Counted from the stretch's first letter, positions 1 through 9,316 are shown. The stretch is 64,000 bases of DNA from Virgibacillus necropolis (GCF_002224365.1 NZ_CP022437.1:2790001-2854000), one strand, 5' to 3'. Translations and numbers: made by a program. The notes: a model not told the origin generated them from the letters alone.

Positions 1-921
1 CCGAATGATTTCGATTTACTCCATGATGATATGTGGCTTAAACAAGCTTCCTTTGAGAAAGCGCAACAAACTATGTTAGAAGAGGCTTGTCAGTTTGCCA
101 TTAAAAATAGTTCAATTCAAAAAGAGCAGGTCGAGTTTTTTATCAGTGGCGATTTGATAAATCAAATTACACCGACAAGCTTTGCTGCAAAAGCGTTAGA
201 TGTACCCTATTTCGGTCTATTTAGTGCTTGTGCTACTTCAATGGAAAGTCTTGCATTATCTGCCTTTTTGATAAATGGACAAGGGGCCAATTATATATTA
301 AGTGGTAGTGCAAGTCACAATGCAGCAACAGAAAAACAGTTTCGTTATCCTACAGAATATGGTGGCCAAAAGCCACCTACCGCCCAATGGACGGTAACTG
401 GGGCTGGTTGCGCATTAGTTGCTAAGGAAGGAAAAGGTCCAGTAATAACTTCCGCAACGATTGGAAAAGTAGTAGACATGGGAATGGCCGATCCGTTTAA
501 TATGGGTGGTGCGATGGCCCCTGCTGCAGTGGATACATTAGAAACCCATTTAAGAGAACGGAATGTTGATCCTTCCTACTACGATTTAATCATAACTGGC
601 GACCTTGGTCATGTCGGGCGAGAGGTTTCATTAGATCTCCTTAAAAAACAAGGTATCTCTATTTCAGAAGATCAGTATGTAGACTGTGGATTGACCATCT
701 ACCGAGAAGGGCAACCTGTTCTAGCTGGGGCAAGTGGAGCCGGATGCTCATCTGTTGTCACGTACGGCCATTTCTTAAACAAAATGAAACGCGGAGAACT
801 AAATCGTATTCTTGTAATTGCAACAGGTGCATTACATTCTACATTAAGTGTGCAGCAGAAGGATCCAATCCCCTGTATAGCGCACGCAGTCTCTATTGAA
901 ACAGGAAGTGATAGTATATGA
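1..921 (+). CDS. spoVAD: Stage V sporulation protein AD (5' end outside window)
   Basis: The reading frame is open from base 1 and already inside the protein, so about 30 N-terminal residues are missing. SpoVAD is a thiolase-fold protein of the SpoVA channel that binds dipicolinic acid and helps move Ca-DPA into the forespore and out at germination. Visible family signatures are [12 protein letters not shown], the thiolase-like [13 protein letters not shown], the [20 protein letters not shown] block and the C-terminal [10 protein letters not shown]. It overlaps spoVAE by four bases (ATGA), indicating translational coupling. The following DUF1657 and DUF421 genes mark this as a spoVA2-type operon rather than the canonical spoVA operon. 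Identification is firm. Confidence 0.95.
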   Translation, partial: PNDFDLLHDDMWLKQASFEKAQQTMLEEACQFAIKNSSIQKEQVEFFISGDLINQITPTSFAAKALDVPYFGLFSACATSMESLALSAFLINGQGANYILSGSASHNAATEKQFRYPTEYGGQKPPTAQWTVTGAGCALVAKEGKGPVITSATIGKVVDMGMADPFNMGGAMAPAAVDTLETHLRERNVDPSYYDLIITGDLGHVGREVSLDLLKKQGISISEDQYVDCGLTIYREGQPVLAGASGAGCSSVVTYGHFLNKMKRGELNRILVIATGALHSTLSVQQKDPIPCIAHAVSIETGSDSI

Positions 922-1268
922 TTTTTTTCTGGGCATTTGTTATAGGTGGACTTATTTGTGTGATTGGGCAAATTATGTTTGATGTTTTTAAACTAACACC
1001 AGGACATACCTTGAGCATACTTGTTGTCGCTGGAGCAATCCTAGATGGCTTCGGGTTGTACGAACCACTAATAAATTTTGCTGGTGCTGGCGTAACGGTA
1101 CCGATTACGAATTTCGGAAACTCGTTGGTACATGGTGCGATGGCCGCAGCAGAAGAACACGGTATAATAGGCGTTGTAACAGGCATGTTCCAGGTTACTA
1201 GTTCAGGTATATCAGCTGCGATTATATTTGGCTTTATTGGTGCACTATTTTTTAAACCTAAAGGTTAA
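918..1268 (+). CDS. spoVAE: Stage V sporulation protein AE (SpoVAEb type)
   Basis: A 116-residue integral membrane protein with three to four hydrophobic segments, the usual size for SpoVAEb. It contains the conserved loop [19 protein letters not shown], in the middle of the protein, typical of the family. SpoVAE is a membrane subunit of the SpoVA channel that carries dipicolinic acid across the inner spore membrane. Its start codon overlaps the spoVAD stop (ATGA). DUF1657 follows 18 bases downstream with its own Shine-Dalgarno site, so the gene sits in the middle of a polycistronic sporulation operon, expected to be forespore-specific from family knowledge. Confidence 0.93.
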   Translation: MIFFWAFVIGGLICVIGQIMFDVFKLTPGHTLSILVVAGAILDGFGLYEPLINFAGAGVTVPITNFGNSLVHGAMAAAEEHGIIGVVTGMFQVTSSGISAAIIFGFIGALFFKPKG

Positions 1269-1286
1269 GTAAGGAGACGAGCATTT

Positions 1287-1490
1287 ATGACTATTGGATC
1301 ACAGGTGAAAAGTTGTTTTTCTTCGTTAAAAAGCGCTGAAGCAACATTAATTTTATTGGCGAATAAAGCACAAGACCAGCAAACGAAGCAAGTATATGAA
1401 GAAGCAAAGATGATTGTAGACGAGGTGAAAAATGACTTACAGAAACAGGTTATTTATCTTGACCAGGAGGAACCACAATATAAAAGCTAG
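1287..1490 (+). CDS. DUF1657 domain protein
   Basis: A 67-residue, probably all-helical and soluble protein beginning MTIGSQVKSC, matching the DUF1657 family that recurs in spoVA2-type operons. The strong ribosome-binding site AAGGAGACGAGC precedes the ATG. Its helical pattern (KSCFSSLKSAEATLILLANKAQD) resembles the C-terminal 50 residues of the DUF421 protein encoded next, so the operon carries this module twice, once free and once fused. No biochemical function is established for the family; its linkage to SpoVA suggests a role in spore DPA handling or resistance. Confidence 0.85.
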   Translation: MTIGSQVKSCFSSLKSAEATLILLANKAQDQQTKQVYEEAKMIVDEVKNDLQKQVIYLDQEEPQYKS

Positions 1491-1523
1491 TGAAATTCGG
1501 CTATTTTAGAAAGGATTTTTGGT

Positions 1524-2381
1524 ATGCCAGATTGGGTTACTATCATCATAAGATCGTTTATCTTACTTGTAGTACTTTTTTTTATTACAAAAGGGTTAGG
1601 CAAAAAGCAACTATCACAGATGAATATTTTTGAATATATAACAGGTATTGTTATTGGTAGTATTGTTGCGATGCATGCGGCAGATACTGAAACAAACTTC
1701 TTTCATGCTCTTGCTGCATTGTTAGTATGGTTTTTGATTCCACTTGCCGTTGAATTTCTCTCAGAGAAAAGTAAATCATTCCGAAACTTTGTCCAAGGTA
1801 GTAGTACAGTGTTCATTCAAGACGGTAAAATTATGGAGGATAACCTTAAGAAAGAACGTTTTACCACTGATGAGCTACTCGAAAAGCTCCGTTCCAACAA
1901 TATCTATAAGGCATCAGATGTTGAGTTCGCTGTACTTGAACCCTCTGGCAGCTTAAATGTGATGGAGAAAAAAGAAAACCAACCGATAACCGCAAAGGTT
2001 CTTGGGATGAAACTTCCCACGGAAAAAGAACCACAAACGGTAATAATGGATGGAAAAACATTAATGGAACCATTGGCAAATCTCTCGTTAAATACAAATT
2101 GGTTAGAAACAGAACTAGACAAATTAAATGTTAGTATTGAAAATGTCTTTCTAGGACAGGCGGATACAGATGGACAGCTTACCGTCGATTTATATGATGA
2201 CAAAATTGCAGTCCCTGCTCCCTCAGAAAAACCATTACTTCTTGCTAACCTAAAAAAATGCCAAGCTGATCTTGAACTTTTCGCATTGGCTACAGAGAAT
2301 CAGAAAGCCAAACAATTGTATCAAACGAATAGTCAAAAGTTGCAGCAGGCTATTGATCTCGTATCGGCATACTTAAAATAG
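1524..2381 (+). CDS. DUF421 (YetF-like) membrane protein with DUF1657-like tail
   Basis: A 285-residue protein. The N-terminal third has about three membrane helices, including the family pattern ITKGLGKKQLSQMNIFEYITGIVIGSI. A cytoplasmic DUF421 domain follows, with a phosphatase-like or nucleic-acid-independent YetF fold and the motif FIQDGKIMEDNLKKERFT. The last roughly 50 residues (LLLANLKKCQADLELFALAT onward) resemble DUF1657 and extend beyond ordinary YetF proteins. Proteins of this architecture accompany spoVAC-spoVAD-spoVAEb in spoVA2 operons linked to higher spore heat resistance in Bacillus. The exact function is unknown. A good RBS (GAAAGGA) lies upstream. Confidence 0.85.
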   Translation: MPDWVTIIIRSFILLVVLFFITKGLGKKQLSQMNIFEYITGIVIGSIVAMHAADTETNFFHALAALLVWFLIPLAVEFLSEKSKSFRNFVQGSSTVFIQDGKIMEDNLKKERFTTDELLEKLRSNNIYKASDVEFAVLEPSGSLNVMEKKENQPITAKVLGMKLPTEKEPQTVIMDGKTLMEPLANLSLNTNWLETELDKLNVSIENVFLGQADTDGQLTVDLYDDKIAVPAPSEKPLLLANLKKCQADLELFALATENQKAKQLYQTNSQKLQQAIDLVSAYLK

Positions 2382-2444
2382 TCTTTTTAGAATAGCTTAC
2401 TTTCATGTATAATTTGTTTATTGCATGGAAGGAGCTGTTTTTAT

Positions 2445-3134
2445 TTGCTTAAAAGATGGTTAGGCACATTTCTACTACTAATACTACTTTTAGGCTGTAC
2501 ACCTAATGAACATGAAGCGACCTTTGTCAGAACTGTAGATGGCGATACACTAATCGCTGCTATAGATGGAAAAGATGAATACATACGATTGTTATTGGTG
2601 GATACACCAGAAACGAAGCATCCCGATAAAGAGATTCAACCATTTGGCCCTGAAGCAAGTGAATTCATAAATAAATCCTTCTCCCCTTCTGACCCAATTC
2701 AAATCGAATATGGAACAGAAAAAAGGGATAAATATGATCGATTGATTGCATATGTTTATACCGAGGATGGTCAAATGATAAACGAGCTTCTACTTGAAAA
2801 AGGTTTGGCTAGAGTCGCATACGTCTATCCTCCAAATGATAAATATGTGGAAGAATTTCGTGAATTAGAATCCGAAGCAAAAAACAAAGAAATCGGTATT
2901 TGGAGTATTGATGGCTATGTGACAGCGGATGGTTTTAACGCAGAATCAATCCCAGTGATCCCGGAAAAAAGTGAAAAAAAACCTAACGATAACATTACTG
3001 ATCCAGACCGTGATTGTGGGGATTTTTCATCTCAAGAAGAAGCACAAACATTCTTTGAATCTGCTGGAGGACCCGGAAAAGATTCACACCGCCTTGACGG
3101 CGAAGGAGACGGTCTCGTGTGCGAAGGATTATAA
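2445..3134 (+). CDS. Thermonuclease-family lipoprotein with excalibur domain
   Basis: A staphylococcal-nuclease-like enzyme expected to hydrolyse nucleic acids at the cell surface. A TTG start at 2445 is chosen because AAGGAG precedes it by ten bases and it gives a proper lipoprotein signal (LLLILLLGC, lipidated Cys near residue 18). The SNase core shows VDGDTL, RLLLVDTPETKHP and KYDRLIAYVY, which hold the metal-binding acids and catalytic arginines and glutamate. The C-terminus is an excalibur calcium-binding domain (DRDCGDFSSQEEAQTFF and DGEGDGLVCE). A TATAAT at 2408-2413 suggests its own promoter. A frame-continuous TTG at 2421 is less likely because it would lengthen the signal sequence. 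Confidence 0.88.
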   Translation: MLKRWLGTFLLLILLLGCTPNEHEATFVRTVDGDTLIAAIDGKDEYIRLLLVDTPETKHPDKEIQPFGPEASEFINKSFSPSDPIQIEYGTEKRDKYDRLIAYVYTEDGQMINELLLEKGLARVAYVYPPNDKYVEEFRELESEAKNKEIGIWSIDGYVTADGFNAESIPVIPEKSEKKPNDNITDPDRDCGDFSSQEEAQTFFESAGGPGKDSHRLDGEGDGLVCEGL

Positions 3135-3152
3135 AAGAGAATGTTTAAAAAG

Positions 3153-3180
3153 ACAGTAGTGGCCAAACTACTGTTTTTTA
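3153..3180 (+). terminator. Rho-independent terminator after nuclease gene
   Basis: ACAGTAGT pairs with ACTACTGT across a short loop and is followed by TTTTTTA. It lies about 20 bases after the nuclease stop codon and separates this gene from the germination operon. Confidence 0.8.
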
Positions 3181-3310
3181 TTTAATTTAGTTTCTACACC
3201 CGCTGTATCGTCCAAATTATTCTTCAATTCTATCCTGAAACATGCATCATACATAATTTGCCTCCCATTGTGACAACATAAGTGAATAATATACGTTTGG
3301 GGGTGGCTTT

Positions 3311-4840
3311 TTGTTTAAAAATCTAATAACAAAATACATGACCACAAGTAAAGAAAAATTATATACCCAGCAATCCTCAGAAGAAGCCATTTCGATTAAG
3401 GAAAAGGACATTACATCTAACCTTGATCATACGACAAGTACATTCAAATCCATCTATTCCTATCCGAACAACAGTGATGTTAAATTCCGAGATATACAAA
3501 TCGGTGGTATCAATAAAAAAGCTGTACTTGTTTTCATTAATACAATTTCTGATACAGACATGATTGAAAAACAAATACTTAATCCCCTTTTACTTAATGA
3601 AGAACCTTCACGAAAAATTGATGATCTGATATCTGCTCAATCCGTTAGTACGGCAAAAAAAATCCGGGATATTCTAAAGGAAATCAATAAAGGAAATGTG
3701 GCACTCTTCATTCAAGGTGAAAAACAAGCGTTTATTATTAACGCCGCCAACTTCCAAGGTAGAGGAATTGAAAAAGCAGAAAATGAGGTTTCTTTAATTG
3801 GATCTAAAGAAGCGTTTAACGAAAAAGTTATGACGAACATTTCGTTAATTCGAAAAAAAATTAAAAGCGAGGACTTGGTTATAGAGTCTACTACCGTATC
3901 CAAGCGATCCAACAATGAAGTCTATTATGTCTATGTAAAAGACTTGGTTAATGATGAATTATTACAAACAGTTAAGGAGCGAATAGATCAAATTGATATC
4001 GATTCTATCCAAAACTTAGCGATACTAGAACAGCACATTGAAGAACGACAAAAGTCTATTTTTCCAACTATCTTAAATACGGAGCGACCAGATCGTGCGG
4101 CATCCTTTCTTGAAGAAGGTTATATTGTATTACTCATGGATAACTCACCAGCTTCACTTGTATTACCCGCTACGTTTTGGTCATTTTACCATACAGCAGA
4201 AGATCGATACGTGCGCCTTTTTTATGGGAATGTCACACGGTTAATACGAATGATGGCAATGTTCATTGCCTTATTCACCTCTTCCATTTATATTGCGGTT
4301 ACAAACTTCCATGCTGAAATGGTACCACCTGATTTATTACTTGCTATCGCTGCTACAAGGGAAAAAGTACCCGTTGGAGCCATATTGGAAGTACTATTTA
4401 TGGAACTCGCGTTTGAATTAATCCGAGAAGCAGGACTACGGATTCCAGGCCCAATTGGGCCAACAATTGGAATTGTTGGTGCCTTAATTCTAGGGCAAGC
4501 TGCCGTTCAGGCAAACATTGTAAGCCCGATAGTTGTAATTGTAGTTGCCTTAGGTGGATTAAGTTCATTTGCGATAGGTAATATCAGTATGAACTTTACT
4601 ATTAGAATATGCCGTTTTGCTTTTATCCTAGCCGCCGGTGCATTTGGAATATATGGCATTACCGCTTTATTTGTAGTAGGTATATTTTATATGGTTTCCA
4701 TTAAGTCTTTTGGTGTTCCATATCTGTCTCCATTAACACCTAAATATCTTTCATCTGGTGATACCATTTTTAGAAGGATGCTGAAAAACGAAATATTCCG
4801 CCCGAGCTATTTAAAGCCTAAAGACATGAAAAAGAAATAG
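3311..4840 (+). CDS. gerAA: Spore germination protein, GerA family A subunit
   Basis: A 509-residue GerA-type receptor A subunit. The N-terminal half is a large soluble region with the conserved GNVALFIQGEKQAFIINA stretch. The C-terminal half has five or so membrane helices with the family hallmarks DRAASFLEEGYIVLLMDNSP, ELIREAGLRIPGPIGPTIGI and ALGGLSSFAIGN. It sits in the spore inner membrane and, with B and C subunits, senses germinants and triggers ion and Ca-DPA release. The start is TTG after GGGGGTGG. First gene of a four-gene operon with short spacings. The germinant cannot be read from sequence. Confidence 0.94.
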   Translation: MFKNLITKYMTTSKEKLYTQQSSEEAISIKEKDITSNLDHTTSTFKSIYSYPNNSDVKFRDIQIGGINKKAVLVFINTISDTDMIEKQILNPLLLNEEPSRKIDDLISAQSVSTAKKIRDILKEINKGNVALFIQGEKQAFIINAANFQGRGIEKAENEVSLIGSKEAFNEKVMTNISLIRKKIKSEDLVIESTTVSKRSNNEVYYVYVKDLVNDELLQTVKERIDQIDIDSIQNLAILEQHIEERQKSIFPTILNTERPDRAASFLEEGYIVLLMDNSPASLVLPATFWSFYHTAEDRYVRLFYGNVTRLIRMMAMFIALFTSSIYIAVTNFHAEMVPPDLLLAIAATREKVPVGAILEVLFMELAFELIREAGLRIPGPIGPTIGIVGALILGQAAVQANIVSPIVVIVVALGGLSSFAIGNISMNFTIRICRFAFILAAGAFGIYGITALFVVGIFYMVSIKSFGVPYLSPLTPKYLSSGDTIFRRMLKNEIFRPSYLKPKDMKKK

Positions 4841-4851
4841 GAGAATTAACT

Positions 4852-5949
4852 ATGGAGCAAACCAGCGGAAAAATTGGTATAAGAGAATATATAGCCATCG
4901 TATTGTTAACAATTGGTACAAAGCTAGCAGATGACTTACCAGCAATTTTGTATAGTTCATTATATAATGCGGCATGGATGACACCAATTATTAGTGGTGT
5001 CATTTCGATCCTCCCGCTTTATTTGTTACTAAAAACAATGATGTATTATAAGGAAAAAAGCTTACTGGAAATTATTGTTCATCTCTTTGGAAACTACATC
5101 GGGTTTGTCATTATATTTATTCTATGGATTGTAGGCACTGCTGCCATTGTTATTGATAGTGCCATTTACACTGATATCATCGGAACAATGTATTTTACAA
5201 GAACGCCAACTATCGTTATCTACGCTATTTTAATAGGTGTATGTGTTTACGCGGCGAAACACGGATTAGAACAAATCGGCTCAGTTGCAAAAGCCGTACT
5301 TCCATATATCAAAGCTTCTTTATTTTTCGCATTAATTTTAACGATGATAGAAGGTAACTTTGCATTTCTATTCCCAGTGCTTGGTCCTGGTGGATGGGAG
5401 GTAATTAAAGAAAGTTCAATACGACTTTCCATTTATGGCGATATCTTATACTTGAGTCTTCTAACACCCTACATTCGAAAGACAAAAGATTTTACAAAAG
5501 GTACATGGATTGCGTTTGTGATATTAATTGTTGAATTAACAATAGCCATATTAGCATATGTACTCCTATTTGATTATAATACTGCACATTTGTTGAATTA
5601 TCCATACCATGAGGTAATTCGCTATATTAGTATAGGATTTCTAGCAAATATGGAAACACTCTTTTTTCCATTTTGGTTAATTGCTACATTTATTCGATTT
5701 GCGGTTTATCTATACATAAATGGACTCTTATTTGGAAGGCTTTTTCGTATTAAAGATTTTGAACATATGATCCCTTCACTTGCTACGCTATTTTTATTCC
5801 TCGGGTTAATATTAGAAAATGAATCGATAGCACTCTCAGAATTAAGAGATCACTTGTTATTTGTAGTAACACCTATTTTTTTCGGGCTACCTTGTATGTT
5901 GTGGATATTGGCCAAATTCAAGGGGGATTACAAAAATGAAAAAACATAA
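4852..5949 (+). CDS. gerAB: Spore germination protein, GerB family (B subunit)
   Basis: A 365-residue polytopic membrane protein with about ten helices, of the amino-acid permease-like spore germination family (GerAB/YndE). The N-terminus GKIGIREYIAIVLLTIGTKLADDLP is a variant of the family start. As the probable germinant-binding subunit it would confer ligand specificity. It begins 11 bases after the gerA stop behind AGGAGAATTAAC, and its end overlaps the gerC start by 14 bases, showing tight operon organisation. Assignment to the family is secure; the particular receptor type is not. Confidence 0.92.
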   Translation: MEQTSGKIGIREYIAIVLLTIGTKLADDLPAILYSSLYNAAWMTPIISGVISILPLYLLLKTMMYYKEKSLLEIIVHLFGNYIGFVIIFILWIVGTAAIVIDSAIYTDIIGTMYFTRTPTIVIYAILIGVCVYAAKHGLEQIGSVAKAVLPYIKASLFFALILTMIEGNFAFLFPVLGPGGWEVIKESSIRLSIYGDILYLSLLTPYIRKTKDFTKGTWIAFVILIVELTIAILAYVLLFDYNTAHLLNYPYHEVIRYISIGFLANMETLFFPFWLIATFIRFAVYLYINGLLFGRLFRIKDFEHMIPSLATLFLFLGLILENESIALSELRDHLLFVVTPIFFGLPCMLWILAKFKGDYKNEKT

Positions 5950-7192
5950 ACTTGTATATAAAATTAGCTGTCTTTTCATTTTAACGCTTATACTAAGTGG
6001 ATGCTGGAACCAGAGTCAAATCGAGGAAAGAGCTTATGTGATTGCAATTGGACTAGATAATGCTAAAGACGAAAATCAAATTAAGCTTACCTACTTAATC
6101 GCAAATCCTGAATATGGTTCACAGATACAGGGTGGTGGTACAAAAGAACCTCCACATGAAATAATAAGCTTTGTTACAGATGATCTCACAACATCCAGAA
6201 ATGCGGCTAATGTTGTAATTTCAAAAGAAATCACCTACGATTTACTGACCGTATTGACTGTCTCACAAGAATTTGCTAAGGATAAAGATTTTATAAGATG
6301 GATGTATGACACTACCAAGGATCCAGAAATTAGACGTGATGTACATTTGGTTGTTACCAAAGAGAATGCTAGTGAGTTTTTCAAAAAAAATGAACCCAAA
6401 CTCGAAACAAGGCCACATAAATATTTCGATATGATTTTAGATCGTGGTGTTGAAACTGGTATGTTACCAAGTTCTGAGTTGATTGAATACTTTAGAATTA
6501 CAGAAGCAGATGCTGATCTTTTTTTGGCCATGTATGGTACAACTAAACAAAATGATGATGAGAATCAAAAGCGTGATAATGATAATTTTACTGCTGGTGA
6601 ATTTCGCTATTCGGGGCAAACAAATACAACAAATTTCGCTGGTTCAGCCGTTTTTAAAGAAGGAATAATGATTGGAAAACTTACAGCAGACGAAACCCGT
6701 ACAACCATTATGTTGAACGACGAATTAAACGCTACTGACGTTTTGACTACCTATACAGACCCCTTTAATGAAAATTATCGTGTGGCAACAAGAGTTAATA
6801 AAACAAAGCGTAATAAAGTTGAAATGGATTTAACGGCTCGAACACCAACAATTGATGTTACAATTCCTATTGAAATTGAAGTGTTATCAGCTCATAGTAT
6901 GGTGGACTATGAGAAAGACATATCAAAAAGAAAGAAATTAAAAAAATCCATCGAAAAGGAAATAAGAACAAAGATCGAGAATCTTGTTAGAAAGACTCAA
7001 GAGGAATTTAAAGCAGAACCATTCGGTTGGTCATTAGTAGCAAGAAAAAAGTTTTTAACAATACCTGCTTATGAAGAATTTGACTGGATGAAATCCTATC
7101 CTGATATGAAGGTCAATATAAAAATAAACGTTACGTTCGGTCAATTCGGCCGTCAAAGTGAATTACCAAATGAAAAGGAAATAAGGGATTAA
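5936..7192 (+). CDS. gerAC: Spore germination protein, GerC family lipoprotein
   Basis: A 418-residue lipoprotein with signal ILTLILSGCWNQSQIEERAYVIAIGLD. The cysteine after LSG is the lipidation site, and the WNQ..IEERAYVIAIG motif is diagnostic for GerAC. Residues from about 200 on form the conserved C-terminal domain ending in the NVTFGQFG region. It acts on the outer face of the inner spore membrane with the A and B subunits. The start overlaps gerB by 14 bases behind AAGGGGGATTAC. Length and composition are normal. Confidence 0.93.
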   Translation: MKKHKLVYKISCLFILTLILSGCWNQSQIEERAYVIAIGLDNAKDENQIKLTYLIANPEYGSQIQGGGTKEPPHEIISFVTDDLTTSRNAANVVISKEITYDLLTVLTVSQEFAKDKDFIRWMYDTTKDPEIRRDVHLVVTKENASEFFKKNEPKLETRPHKYFDMILDRGVETGMLPSSELIEYFRITEADADLFLAMYGTTKQNDDENQKRDNDNFTAGEFRYSGQTNTTNFAGSAVFKEGIMIGKLTADETRTTIMLNDELNATDVLTTYTDPFNENYRVATRVNKTKRNKVEMDLTARTPTIDVTIPIEIEVLSAHSMVDYEKDISKRKKLKKSIEKEIRTKIENLVRKTQEEFKAEPFGWSLVARKKFLTIPAYEEFDWMKSYPDMKVNIKINVTFGQFGRQSELPNEKEIRD

Positions 7193-7193
7193 C

Positions 7194-7346
7194 ATGACAT
7201 TATTTGTTTGGATCATGATCACTATCGTATTTTTATACACAATGGGGTTTTCCATAAAGCTTTGGAAAGAAAGCAAAGTTGGTTCTTGTGCTGTAGCATT
7301 AGTTGCTGTAGCAATTGTGATTGCCCCCTTTTTCACTGTACTTTGA
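7194..7346 (+). CDS. Small two-helix membrane protein at the end of the ger operon
   Basis: A 50-residue ORF starting MTLFVWIMITIVFLYTMGFS, one base after the gerC stop, with AAGGGAT as possible RBS. Hydrophobic segments at about residues 3-20 and 31-49 flank a short basic loop (KLWKESK). Some gerA-type operons of Bacillus carry a small D subunit with two membrane segments that modulates germination. Position and topology match that role, but this protein is shorter than the D subunits I know of, so the match is an inference. A long hairpin terminator follows immediately. Confidence 0.7.
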   Translation: MTLFVWIMITIVFLYTMGFSIKLWKESKVGSCAVALVAVAIVIAPFFTVL

Positions 7347-7348
7347 AG

Positions 7349-7389
7349 GAACAATTGGCCCTCTACAAATTGTAGGGGGCCAATTGTTC
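7349..7389. terminator. Bidirectional hairpin between ger operon and dehydrogenase
   Basis: GAACAATTGGCCC pairs perfectly with GGGCCAATTGTTC, and the stem continues inside with CTACA/TGTAG, giving a hairpin of about 19 pairs with one mismatch. It sits between convergent genes (ends 7346 and 7392) and probably terminates both transcripts, although the flanking T-tracts are short. Confidence 0.75.
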
Positions 7390-7391
7390 TA

Positions 7392-8384
7392 TCACTCACT
7401 TATTTTAATGCCTACTTTACCAAATTGATTGCCTTCTTTTAGGTAATAAAATGCTTCTTTTGCGTGATTCAGTTCAAATGTTGTATCCACTATCGAAGCA
7501 AGCTTGTGATTTTCAACAAACAGAAGCATGTCTCGTAGCTCCTCCCTACTACCCATCGTTGTACCGAAAAGCTGATACTGTCCATAGAAAAATTCACGTA
7601 GGTTTAAATCAACTGTATCCTCCGTTGTGGCACCGAATACTACTATACGTCCACCCTTTTTCAATACCTTTAATGAACGGTTAAATGTGGCCCTGCCGAC
7701 ACTTTCAATTACTAAGTCTACTGTTTCATTCGCTAATTCCGCTTTCCAATCACTTGTTGTATCAAGTGCGATATCTGCCCCTAAAGCAATGGCTTTTGCG
7801 CGTTTTTCTTCACTGCGAGATGTAACAATCACCTTTGCTCCTACGCTTTTTGCAAACATAATCAGATATGATGCCACACCACTTCCGGCACCAGGAATAA
7901 ATACCGTATCCCCTTCTTTTAATTCACCTTTCGTAAATAAAGCCCGATATCCTGTTAAAGCTGACAATGCAAGAACTCCAGCCTGATCCCAGGACAGATG
8001 GGCTGGCTTTTTTTCTACTTGTTCAGCTGATATAGCAATTTTTTCAGCAAAGGTACCATGATCTGGCATCCCTAAAATATCAAAGTCTTTTGGCGGTGCA
8101 TCACTTTTTTCATCCCAGCAAAGAGAAGGATTAATTATCACTTCATCCCCTACCGAAAATGCCGTAACATCCGCTCCTACTTTCTCTATTACTCCTGCTC
8201 CATCAGACCCTAAAACAAGCGTTTCCCCTTCTTTTCCCCGTCGTTTTGGAATCCCAACGTCTCGCCGGTTTAATCCTGCAGTACGAATACATACAAGTAC
8301 CTCATCATCATTCAAGTTAGGTTCAGCAATATTCTTTACTTCCAAGTTCCCATTTTCATGTACAAATGCTTTCAACACAATCAT
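7392..8384 (-). CDS. Zinc-type alcohol dehydrogenase-like / quinone oxidoreductase family protein
   Basis: A 330-residue medium-chain dehydrogenase/reductase. It has the N-terminal GroES-like domain (GLNRRDVGIPKRRGKEGETLVLGSDGAGVIEKVG) and a Rossmann domain with the nucleotide motif GAGSGVASYLIMFAKSVGA. The catalytic zinc ligands of true alcohol dehydrogenases are not evident, so an NADPH-dependent quinone or enal reductase is more likely; it resembles Bacillus subtilis YogA. The ATG overlaps the arsA-like stop (ATGA). A TTG at 8375 is better spaced from GGAAAGG and gives the usual MKAFVHENG start, so the true start may be there. Last gene of the cory-CC/ArsA transcript. Confidence 0.85.
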   Translation of the reverse strand: MIVLKAFVHENGNLEVKNIAEPNLNDDEVLVCIRTAGLNRRDVGIPKRRGKEGETLVLGSDGAGVIEKVGADVTAFSVGDEVIINPSLCWDEKSDAPPKDFDILGMPDHGTFAEKIAISAEQVEKKPAHLSWDQAGVLALSALTGYRALFTKGELKEGDTVFIPGAGSGVASYLIMFAKSVGAKVIVTSRSEEKRAKAIALGADIALDTTSDWKAELANETVDLVIESVGRATFNRSLKVLKKGGRIVVFGATTEDTVDLNLREFFYGQYQLFGTTMGSREELRDMLLFVENHKLASIVDTTFELNHAKEAFYYLKEGNQFGKVGIKISE

Positions 8385-9316
8385 CCTTTCCGAAAATATT
8401 CACTAAAGTTTTCTAGCTGTTGCTTATCTGTAATATCGTTTGAAAATAAAGGAATATAAACTAATTCCTGTTTAGTAAATGTTTCTTCAATCATTGTTAT
8501 ATATTGTCTCTCATGTTCCTTCCTTTTTCCAAGGAATTCGCCTTCTGGATTTTCTGGAAGTATTTTATTTACGAGTAATGTCTTCACATGCAAATGATAA
8601 TCATCCAGCAAACTAAGTGCTTTTTTCGTTTCCAAAATAGGTAGTCGTTCTGGATTTAATACGAATACAAAGCTTGTCTGATTAGGGTCTAGTAAAATTT
8701 TTCTAGCCGCCGAAAATCGTTTCTGACGTTTCTTTAACACCTCATAGATTGGATCCTCAATTGGCTCGCCATCGTTTAACAATTGTGTATAGTTTTCATT
8801 TGTTTTTTGTCGTTTTTGTAGCAATCCTTCAATCCAAACTCCCATCAGTTCTGGCAGAGATAATAGTCGAATGGTGTGCCCGGTTGGTGCTGTATCAAAA
8901 ATGATTGAATCATAGTGTTCACTTTCCTCTAAAATAATCGATATCAGTTTATCAAATAAAGCTGCTTCATCAGCGCCAGGTGAAGCCTTCGCAGTATCTA
9001 GCTGCCGATGCACCTCTTCCGTCATACCTGAATGAACAATCCCTTTTATATTTTCTTTAACACCTTTAATATAGTTCGTTGTTTCAATTTCAGGATCTAT
9101 CTCAAGGGCAGCAAGATTAGTGGAAATATTCGTTATTTTACCACCAATTTTTTGATTAAAAATATCTCCAAGATTATGGGCGGGATCGGTTGAAACGAGC
9201 AACGTTTTGGAACCCTTTTCAGCTGCTTGCCAAGAAAGTGCTGCGGCTGATGTTGACTTTCCTACACCACCTTTTCCCCCAACAAATACTATCTTATTCT
9301 GTAACTCTTGCATCAT
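8381..9316 (-). CDS. ArsA/Get3-family ATPase
   Basis: About 311 residues. The deviant Walker A motif FVGGKGGVGKST lies at residues 11-22; the switch-like TDPAHNLGDIF and the FDTAPTGHTIRLLSLPELM signature follow, as in ArsA/TRC40 ATPases. A single ATPase half is present, with no arsenite-pump neighbours (no arsB, arsC or arsR), so arsenite export is unlikely. The start at 9316 or 9313 follows AGAAGG. It lies 25 bases after a cory-CC-star gene and overlaps the downstream reductase, so the three form one unit. The client of the ATPase is unknown; tail-anchored protein targeting or redox-linked assembly are possibilities. Confidence 0.88.
   Translation of the reverse strand: MMQELQNKIVFVGGKGGVGKSTSAAALSWQAAEKGSKTLLVSTDPAHNLGDIFNQKIGGKITNISTNLAALEIDPEIETTNYIKGVKENIKGIVHSGMTEEVHRQLDTAKASPGADEAALFDKLISIILEESEHYDSIIFDTAPTGHTIRLLSLPELMGVWIEGLLQKRQKTNENYTQLLNDGEPIEDPIYEVLKKRQKRFSAARKILLDPNQTSFVFVLNPERLPILETKKALSLLDDYHLHVKTLLVNKILPENPEGEFLGKRKEHERQYITMIEETFTKQELVYIPLFSNDITDKQQLENFSEYFRKG

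Noticed and set aside
3230-3300. Sigma-G promoter of the ger operon
   Set aside because: A TGCATC/CATTGTG pair at suitable distance exists but is too weak to support.
8381-9316. Arsenite efflux ATPase
   Set aside because: No arsenic genes nearby and a single ATPase half; the cory-CC-star neighbour points to another role.
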